Source of the DNA: Lumbricus rubellus
Taxonomy: Eukaryota > Annelida > Clitellata > Crassiclitellata > Lumbricidae
Assembly (NCBI GenBank): GCA_945859605.1
Contig: OX243822.1
Location: 24,889,874 to 24,953,873, forward strand
Direction of reading: 5' to 3'
Length of the DNA: 64,000 nt
This document shows, piece after piece, positions 47,415 through 55,590 of this stretch (positions within the stretch are counted from its first letter, which is position 1; every line of letters begins with the position of its first letter). A program made the translations under genes and the position numbers. Below the pieces are notes generated by a model. It searched no databases, had not been told where the DNA came from, and saw only the letters and a program-made list of their open reading frames with translations.

Positions 47415-47464
<50 letters not shown>

Positions 47465-50400
47465 CATCACAGTTATACCACTGATCAACCGACTATCCGT
47501 CTATCTCTCTCTCTTTTTGTCACACACACACACACACACACACTCGTTCACTCACTCAGAATCCTTCCCGATAGCAATGTACATTTGGCCATGATAGTGA
47601 ACCCACTAATCTCACTGTGTGCCCCAAAAGCCTGGTTCTCTGTGCTATTGCGCAAAGATAGGCCTATAAAAAATTACCGTAGTTCCAAAGTCTCGAAGTT
47701 TTGTCTCTTCAGGTCCCTCTAATCTTGATAGACTACAAATAGGGCCTATTATCGTTCGCGATTCGGATAAACGGGAGTTTGCATTATTTTTTGGCAGATG
47801 ATACGATGAATAATTCAACTTACGAAGATCCAATGGAGGACGACAATTCGACCGATTCTAATGCAGGTGACGACAGAGATGATAGCATCACATTTTATAG
47901 CATGGTCCAAAATTACATACTTTTGCTTATGACCCTAGAACATGGACGGAGTTTGATCTAATCTCTTTCCCCTTCTTCTTCTTCCCCTTCTCCTCCTTCT
48001 TCTGCTCTTTCTTCATTTTCTTCATTATACCATCATCATTGTGATGATCATCGAAATCAATATCAAGATCAGTTTATTGAAAATACTTGTCATCACCATC
48101 ATCAATCGTCATCAAAATCATCAGCATCATCATCGCCACTAGCCATCTTCATCATTGTTATCACTAGCATTAAATTGCTCAGTGTAGTCCTAATAATAGC
48201 ATAACATAACTTTTTATTGATCCCACGAAAATACAACGATGTACGATTTCAAATCAGTGTTAAGTTAGGATACAGATGGAGAACCTGCATGTATAGGGGT
48301 CAGAGTCCCACTAAGCAAGGCCACCTATGTACCAGTAGCCTACAGTTATAAGTGAAAGTTGTTACATGATGTTCAACAGCGGGAGCGATGTAAGTCTCAA
48401 CTGAAATAACATGATTGCTGTGGTCGGTCTAACAGACTCTGAAACTAAAATTTTTTAAATAAACGAACAAAATTATAAGGAATAGTGCTATTTTTAGTAA
48501 TCATAATCATCACAGATAGCGGCTAATAATAATGATAGTAATGCTAATTATGAAGTAGCCTATTTCTAATGTTCCAGGTTTTGTAACAGAAATTGCGCAG
48601 GGTTGTGTTAGATCTCATCTGAGTTTAAGATGCGAAGAAATGAAGGTCATCATGATACTAGACGTGATAATTGGCAGTTTGAACGGTGCTCGTACTGTTT
48701 GCAACATTAGCGACAGCAACTGTATCCAAGATGCGAATGCAAACCATACAATGGATGTCAAAGGCAGATGTAATGGTCAACGCAGTTGCACCCTTGATGT
48801 ACTCGAGGAAGAGATCAATAATTGTGGGGTTTTGCGTTTGTCTCTTCAAAGCGACTTTGAACTCGTCGCGTACAATTGCCTGAATGATTCACGAAGTAAG
48901 TTGTTATTTTTTGGACTCATAGGTAATTTGCGATTTAAACTAATTTAATTTGAATTTCAGAATTAAACATCAAATCCAATCTTCAAAATATTGTCTGTTA
49001 CTCTGGTAGCAACAGACAAATTTCGAAACAGAAAACTGGATTACAAAAACAATAAATGAAACTCATTTGAGCTATTGTTGCGCACTGAATGCTTAATTTT
49101 CGCCTGATGAATCACGTCATTCCAGGGGCCCTTTACAGAACCTATATAAATGAAGTACACGTCTGGTTCAACCCTGCAGTCCAGTTTTTTCATTGAGACC
49201 AGGTCTTGGTCTCGACCAAGGTTTTGGTCTTGGTCTTAGAACAAAATATGTTGATCTTTGAGATGCTACAGAATACTGCACAGCACACGGGAGTAGAAAA
49301 TTACAAAATATAGATGTGCGCACAAGAGTTTATAGGAAACAAGAAAAACATCAAACAAAATGTAATGGGAAGAGAATGATTTTGGGGATATGTGTGCAGC
49401 ATGGGAAATGACAGACCCATCAAGCAAGCCATTTTAGAATGCGTTTGTATTGTCTTTGTATTGAAGTTCAAAATCTTGGCTTTGAGGTGACACGTCTTGA
49501 CAACTTTGTCTAAACCAAATGAAGGAATTTTTAATTGATGATGATCAGGCATGTAGCAACGAGAATAATATTCAGCCATGCTAAAAACAGCAGATGATGC
49601 AATAACTCAGCTTCGTACTTGTCTGAGCAGAATGAGCTTCAAAATAAATTTAAGACTTCAAACAATGGGTTGATATCTTCTTCTTCAACTTCCTTTCGTA
49701 AAATGACGTTTTCTATATTTTTCAGATAACTTTGCAACAACTACGGTGCTAATCGCTGTGTTGGCGACCATCTGCCCCATCATTTTGCTAGTAGTCATCA
49801 TAGTAGTTGTTGTCTTGTATCGGAGGTAGGAACAAATCGATGTCTACTTTGAGACTTCGTTTTAAATTGTTATAATAGAGTTACAAAAAGATAAGTAAGT
49901 CTACTGGGACTAACCACTGACCACTGACCACTGGTCACTGGCTGATCCGCCAGAATCGTAGCAGTAAGGACACTCTTGGTCTTGATTTTCATTCACCTTT
50001 CTTCGAGGACCTGGAGAAAACCAGTAGGACTATGCACAAGATGCACACTTAGAGCCAGCTTTTTCTCTAACTAAAATCTTAACTCCGAATCTTGAAAACG
50101 AGTCCAGATCATGCCGGTTGAAAGAACCCTGATGAAGATGATAGTAATGATGCCTTTGATGGCAATGGTAATAATGATGATGATAATAACGATGATGATA
50201 ATAATGATGGTGATCAGAATGATGATAGTAATGGTGATTAGGATGATTATGATGATGGCGGTGGTAGTAATGATGATAGAGGCGGTGAAATGACGACTAT
50301 GACAATGACAATTACGACGACGACGATGACTACTAATGAACATGATACATTATGCAATATGTATGCATAATATAGGAATCATCACCACAATACTCGATTC

Positions 50401-51351
50401 ATCCCTGACACTATGACCCACGATCTCTAATGCTGTCATCACTACACCAACTCTTTTCAGCCTTGTATCGCCATTACAGCCACCGACATAGGTACAAATT
50501 GTTTAAGAAGCCGACGGGAACATTGGGGCAGAAATTCTTCAGTGCAAGAGTTATTGACATTTGGAACGGCTTGGACGACAGCACTGTGTCGGTGGACACA
50601 GTTGCAGCTTTTAAAAGGAAACTTGGAAAATTGGGATACTAGATGTTCCTGGTCAGCAAAAGAAGTGGTTCTAACACAGGCCCTGGTCTTCTGAACCACT
50701 CAAAACTTATGTTATGTTATGTTATGTTATGTTATGTTATGTTATGACACCGCACCCATCCACCATCCCAACTGCTATCACCATCATTAAGAAGCAATTT
50801 TGTGTTTCAGGAAAGAACGAGAGCGTGTGAAGAAGCACTTAGATCCAGTCGCAATGACAGATGTCGATAATAATCAGCAAAATGGAGTCGTTATTAATGC
50901 AAACGAAAGTCACAATGGCAACGATCCTTTGCATCACTACAGTATAATTAAGCGACAAGATGAAGCTGAATCTCCGAAGACAGACAAGCACCCAATCATC
51001 TACAGCGAGGTAGAACTGAGGGAGACAATCTCAGAGGATGGTCAAAGCGACCGAGTAACAACAGATAAATCCAAAGCAGATGTTGAGACTCACCCTACAG
51101 AACCTTATGTCTACGCTGCAGTTAATAGCCCGACAGGGACCGTCTCAAAAGCTTCTACGCCTCAAGACGACGGTGGTCAGACCGTCATAGAGAATGATCT
51201 GTATGGCAAGACGGATAACTCCGCTCAAGAAATAACGGCAGGGACGCCCAATTATTTATTGGCAGGGGCCGTCTCAACAACTCCATCGTCACAAGACAAT
51301 GAAGGTCTGACTGTGATAGAGAATGACCTGTACTGTCACGAGACTCAATGA
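46207..51351 (+). CDS. Receptor gene E: two lectin domains, stalk, TM, Tyr tail
   Basis: Six exons: signal peptide 46207-46303, lectin E1 46860-47177, stalk 47798-47866, lectin E2 48590-48895, TM 49726-49825, tail 50811-51351. Joined length is 1431 nt (476 residues plus stop), with phases 1,1,1,1,2. The order is that of gene D without the third lectin and second stalk. E1 is of the CCIK subtype and E2 of the CNISD subtype, the same order as in D. The tail carries HHYSII, PIIYSEVELR (fits ITIM), YVYAAV, NDLYGKT, PNYLLA and NDLYCHETQ. The TM-tail intron carries a GAT repeat and a LINE 3' end with TTATG tail (50436-50745). Confidence 0.8.
46250..46257. repeat. TA-GGCC-TA scar inside signal-peptide exon E
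   Basis: ATCATAGGCCTACAGGTG in E corresponds to ATCCTACAGGTG in D and GTCCTACAAGTG in F. Six extra bases, frame kept. Confidence 0.7.
46860..47177 (+). CDS. Gene E exon: lectin domain E1
   Basis: A 106-codon phase 1-1 exon: REQGCAGSPLSLQCPKMT, LGDSDC, ACCIKNGDC, NHxMDV-like HRMDVQSTC, a Cys pair, NDFERITYDC. Donor A|GTTAGT as in F. Confidence 0.83.
47417..47460. repeat. CA dinucleotide tract
   Basis: ACACAC run after lectin E1; a second shorter run is at 47521-47542. Confidence 0.9.
47798..47866 (+). CDS. Gene E exon: stalk
   Basis: A 69-nt phase 1-1 exon, NDTMNNSTYEDPMEDDNSTD, the counterpart of D's first stalk. Acidic, with two NST sequons. Confidence 0.72.
48590..48895 (+). CDS. Gene E exon: lectin domain E2
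   Basis: A 102-codon phase 1-1 exon: IAQGCVRSHLSLRCEEMK, TVCNISDSNC, NHTMDVKGRC, CNGQRSCTLDV, SDFELVAYNC. Closest to D2 and D3. Confidence 0.82.
49726..49825 (+). CDS. Gene E exon: transmembrane segment
   Basis: A 100-nt exon between TATTTTTCAG and AG|GTAGGA, phase 1-2. A short Thr-rich lead-in, then LATICPIILLVVIIVVVV and LYRR. Confidence 0.8.
50120..50330. repeat. GAT/AAT tract
   Basis: Imperfect GATGAT and AATGAT units in the TM-tail intron of gene E. Confidence 0.8.
50436..50745 (+). mobile_element. LINE 3' end with TTATG tail
   Basis: Encodes HRYKLFKKPTGTLGQKFFSA then VIDIWNGLDD and AAFKRKLGKLGY, the typical last residues of a non-LTR ORF2. It finishes in about eight GTTAT repeats. 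It lies in the TM-tail intron of gene E. Confidence 0.7.
50811..51351 (+). CDS. Gene E exon: cytoplasmic Tyr tail (terminal exon)
   Basis: A tail of about 180 residues after TGTGTTTCAG, starting RKERERVKKH. Six Tyr motifs with the internally repeated TVSK...ENDLY unit as in D. It ends NDLYCHETQ, three residues longer than D. Confidence 0.82.
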
Positions 51352-51630
51352 ACTTTGACCTGCAGCGTTGAGACCGTTCAGTTATGCATCCTCTGTATAA
51401 TAATATTGTCTTATTTTACCTAGAGAGCAGACACAATAGAAACCAAACTCTTTCCTTTACCTTAGACCTTAGTCCTTCCACGCACTTTTAGTGCATCGGG
51501 CGACACAGCTCCTCCACACACATGCGTGCACTACATAATATTCAGTGTGGTTTTCATATTTAGAGGGAAAACATCTTTGTATGATAATCCTGTATACATT
51601 CGACTGTGCATAAGCTAATAAATGACTTTA

Positions 51631-51636
51631 AATAAA
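51631..51636 (+). promoter_or_regulatory. Candidate poly(A) signal of gene E
   Basis: AATAAA lies in a segment nearly identical to that after gene C (28070-28075), about 280 bp after the stop; another AATAAA is at 51617. Confidence 0.45.
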
Positions 51637-52274
51637 CAAAGTTAAGAAAGTGCTGCGATGTGTAGATAGCATATAGGCGCCTCTGTAATTGCCTGTGGCA
51701 TAATTTAAAGTCTTATCATATATAATAATTTATAATTATCACGGCTGCCTGAGGTCCTGAAACGTGGCAAACAGGAAGTAAGTTACGTCCCATTGATGCG
51801 ACGCAGACAGATAATACTAGACTGTTGTTCTGCAGTCTTTAATTATTTGTCACACCCGGATATTGATCTCTGCAGTTAGATCTCAGGGTGGCCACACACA
51901 AGATAGGCTACGTCAGGCCAAGGCGACCAGCTGAAACACATAGGCGATATAATATCAAGTCTTGTGAGAGCCAGACTTATCATTGCTGGCATCCGTTTTT
52001 CTGTGTCAGGCCAGAATCTAAGGGCGAACCCGGAAAGACAGTGATGTGCTAAATTAAAAAATAGTTATAATAGCAATTTAAGAAGTGCAGCATCAGATGC
52101 AGAATAGTTTTGTATTCAGTCAATTAACACTGGTTGCAACGCTGTGACTACATGCAGCATCTCTCGCTATAAGATCAGCTTAATCGACTCCCAAACTACT
52201 ACTTCCTATTTAAGTTCGAAATAATAAGGTCAGCAATAATCATTGTTATTTTTTACATCGTGTATCTGTTCTGC

Positions 52275-52330
52275 AGCAACAGAGCTGCTCGTCTTATCAT
52301 GTTACGTAGGACGCCAAAGATTTCTTTATA
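52275..52330 (+). promoter_or_regulatory. Conserved upstream block of gene F
   Basis: AACAGAGCTGCTCGTCTTATC and TACGTAGGACG. The homology stops just before the foldback element inserted at 52415 and resumes after it near 54000. Confidence 0.4.
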
Positions 52331-52414
52331 TAGACATATGTAATAATATCTTCTTTATTGACATTCAATCTGACAGACCGCCGAATGATTAGAGGTACAG
52401 GTTATACGAAATAC

Positions 52415-53658
52415 GGCACCCCGTCATAATAGCCCGGTCAAAACAGCCCCGTCAAAACAGCCCCGTCATAATCGCCCAACGACAAAACAGCCCCGTCATA
52501 ATCGCCCAACGACAAAACAGCCCCGTCAAAATAGCCCCGTCAGAACAGCCCGGGGCTATTTTGTCGGGGACCGACAAAGTCGTGGAATAACACGATTTTC
52601 GTTTAAAAAATAGACCGACGAAATTAGCGTCTTTTTAAGGAAGCCGAATTGATGAAATAATGCTTGTAAAGTTTAAGATGACATCCGGAAATGATCGCGT
52701 TGGTAAACGAACTTTGCGTTTTGTCATACATCCAGCTTCTATTTAAGATCGTCAATCCAGCCTGTATTTCAGATAGACCTATATAAAACCTTCATCCAGC
52801 TTCGATTCATCAAGCGTTTGATCATCCATCCAGCTTCTATTTAAAATATAAATACCTTCATCCCCCGCTTCCATTTCTTAGGCGTTTTATCATTCATCCA
52901 GCTTCTATTTAAGATCTATAAAACCTTCATCCAGCTTCGATTTATCAAGCGTTTGATCATCCATCTAGCTTCTATTTAAAATATAAATACCTTCATCCCG
53001 CTTTCATTTCGTAAGTGTTTTATCATTCATCCAGCTTCTATTTAAGATCTATAAAACCTTCATCCAGCTTCGATTTTTCAAGCGTTTGATAATCCATCCA
53101 GCTTCTATTTCAAACATAAATACCATCATCCCGCTTCCATTTCTTAAGCGTTTTATCATTCATCCAGCTTCTATTTAAGATCTATAGAAACCTTCATCCA
53201 GCTTCGATTTCTCAAGCGTTTGATCATAAACTCAGCTTCTATTTAAGATCTATAAAGCCTTCAGCCAGCTCCGATTAATAATTAGATCCTTAAAAAAACC
53301 TTGATCCAGATAAAACGCTTCAGAAATGGTAGCTGGATCAAGGTTTTATAGATCTTAAATAGAAGGTTGATGAATGATAAAACGCCTAAGAAGTGGAAGC
53401 TGGATGAATGTTTTTATATATCTGAAATAGTTGTCGTGTCGTCTATGACTGAACTGTTTTCGCGTAACTGTTTACACGGGCTGTTTTGACGGGGCTATTT
53501 TGACGGGGCTATTTTGACGGGGCTATTTTGTCGGGAACTGAATTTTTCTGGGCTGTTTTGTCCTTGAGCGATTATGACGGGGCTATTTTGTCGCTGGGCG
53601 ATTATGACGGGGCTGTTTTGACGGAGCTGTTTTGACGGGGCTATTATGACGGGTCACC
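52415..53658. mobile_element. Foldback element, 1.24 kb, MULE-like
   Basis: A perfect 9-bp direct repeat ACGAAATAC lies at 52406-52414 and 53659-53667. Both ends are inverted arrays of the unit GACGGGGCTATTTT and its variants, beginning GGTGACCCGTC on the right end read inward. The core is a tandem array of CATCCAGCTTCTATTT and CATCCAGCTTCGATTT spaced by TAAGATCTATAAAACC, with a short reversed block at 53290-53420. No ORF. Nine-bp duplications and huge repetitive TIRs fit Mutator-related foldback elements. Confidence 0.8.
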
Positions 53659-53867
53659 ACGAAATACGGCCCACTGTAGCACGACACGCAGGTCGGCTTG
53701 ACAGCAGTGGGTTTGGCTTAACACTAATGGCCTAAGTGCTGAATCACTCCTGATTCGGCCAATCCAGAAGTGGGAGGGGCTATCTTACTTTCAGCAGAAC
53801 TCGAGTCAAGCAACACAACAGCAAAACGCCTGCGGCAGCTAACAGAAACTTTTTATAAAAAAATTTC

Positions 53868-53955
53868 CTGAGCGAGGCTTGAACCCGGATCGCGATAATG
53901 ACAACTCAGTTGATCGACCAGCGCTTTCTCCACTGAGCTACGGGACCCCCACCCC
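53868..53955 (-). mobile_element. tRNA-like sequence (SINE head or tRNA pseudogene)
   Basis: The minus strand reads CCCGTAGCTCAGTGGAGAAA (A box) and CCGGGTTCAAGCC (B box), with an unusual long middle. The acceptor arm does not pair well, so this is unlikely to be a working tRNA. A T run follows. Confidence 0.5.
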
Positions 53956-54121
53956 AATGTAACTCAGTCGGCTTGAAACTGATATACGTGACACGGTCTC
54001 GTTGTAGGTTAAGCATGTGCAATAATTGTTTCCGTTCCATTTGCCAGGCTGAACAGCGTATATGGATGGATTACGGATGCATGTCAAGTTGTTTGTATGT
54101 AGGCTAGGCACAAACGCACAG

Positions 54122-54128
54122 TAGCCTA
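54122..54128. repeat. TA-GCC-TA scar upstream of gene F
   Basis: CGCACAGTAGCCTAACGGTA in F corresponds to CGCACAATAACGGTA in D (29903) and GCACAATAACGG in E (45317). Five inserted bases, a TA on each side. Confidence 0.75.
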
Positions 54129-55487
54129 ACGGTACTACATTTGTATGTAAGTGATTTGATTGAAGTGATGCAGAATTAGATTAATGCGTAAATTAGACGT
54201 CGTAGACTTCATGTGCCCTATATTCGATTGGTTCGCTTCTAGAAAGAAGTCCTTGTAAGCCTATACAGCATGATAAACGCGTGGGTAGCCTACATGCAGC
54301 AGATAATACGGAAGTCATGGCCCTAAAATACCCAATATATGCCGTATTTTTAATTTGCTCATGCATAATAATTATGTTCAACTCCTACATAAAGGCCTAA
54401 CATAATCCTCATATGCAAATACTTATATGCACATATTTTGAAGTAGGCTACTATATTTATGTAGGGCTTATGTCACGTGTGATACATATATTTCATCCGG
54501 CTTATAGTGCAACTTATTAATGGATATAATCAGCGCCTTTGAACATCTTTCCGCGGCATTTGAACAGAAGTCGATCTTCAAACTTGTTTTATTAAATAGA
54601 TAATAATCTGCGCGTACTTTTATTCATAACAACAATACCTGTAGAAATTTTCGAATGCCAATAAACAAATTTATTTTTACTACACTGTTTTATTCAAGGT
54701 AAGGTTGTGTTACTTCCTTTATTCTAGCGTTTAACATCAGAACAAGGAACTAGAAAGCGCATCGTGATGCTGTACCAGTAGCCTATTCGTCTCAGAGGGA
54801 ACTGCTTTTACACACAAATCAGGAAGAGACTGCGCGAAAATTGAGTTCGATTTCTGAACCATATCACTTTTTATTCATTCATTCAAGAATTCATAGAGCG
54901 CTCCTTCAAGTGGACTACTCAGAGGCGCTCTCGACTCTAGCACGGCAAAAAGAACAGTTCTAAGTTTAATATATAAAAAATCAGTAAGAACCCCAGGAAG
55001 TAGACGTAGGTCCTGTAGGAGCCCATTCCAGACAAGACATGTTACTGAGCCAATCACAGAAGAGCATAGTTTGAAGCTGGCAAAAGCTGAAATTTTGGTC
55101 AGAATGACTCGGCGGTTTTCGCCTTGAGTTTAAATTGAACGCATTGCAAAGGTTTTTACTAAAATTCGCTATGACTGATAAACTACAAAGGTCTTATATG
55201 AATGATCGGTTATAAACTCCGCCATTGGTTTTTCTCTGCCAAGCAAGTCCCAAGCCTGGATAAAGGAGGAGGAGGGCGACACTTATCATCTTTGATATGG
55301 CAGCGTCGTTAAACAATAAACATGTAACAAGAGAGTGATCGGTTGTATTGCTTGGACGGCGTGAATGTGAATCCATGAGAGAGTTTCTGAATAAAGAATA
55401 AGGGTTAAGTCTAAGACGTAAGTCTATAGGTTTTAGGCCGATGCACTACATTATTTCACTTGTAGAGAATTGCTATCTGTTGCAGAG

Positions 55488-55590
55488 ATGATAATGGGAT
55501 TGCCTTTCAGATGTCGCTACTTGTCAGTCCTACAAGTGATTGTAATTGTCACCTGCCATCGAGTGGAAGGGACTAATAGTCTGCAAAAAA
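55488..55590 (+). CDS. Gene F exon: signal peptide
   Basis: MIMGLPFRCRYLSVLQVIVI followed by VTCHRVEGTN. The donor used by D and E has shifted: the in-phase site here is AAAAAA|GTGAGC, which adds a few residues. Confidence 0.72.

Larger units (their letters stand above)
51352..55487. other. Gene E 3' region and gene F upstream region
   Basis: From about 51650 it is homologous to the regions upstream of D and E, but split by the foldback element at 52415-53658 and a tRNA-like sequence at 53868-53955. No separate gene is seen. Confidence 0.6.

Noticed and set aside
47417..47460. CRISPR or other array
   Set aside because: Plain CA dinucleotide repeat; nothing in the window has spacer-repeat structure.
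53868..53955. Functional tRNA gene on the minus strand
   Set aside because: A and B boxes are present but the acceptor stem does not pair and the middle is too long; a SINE head or pseudogene fits better.
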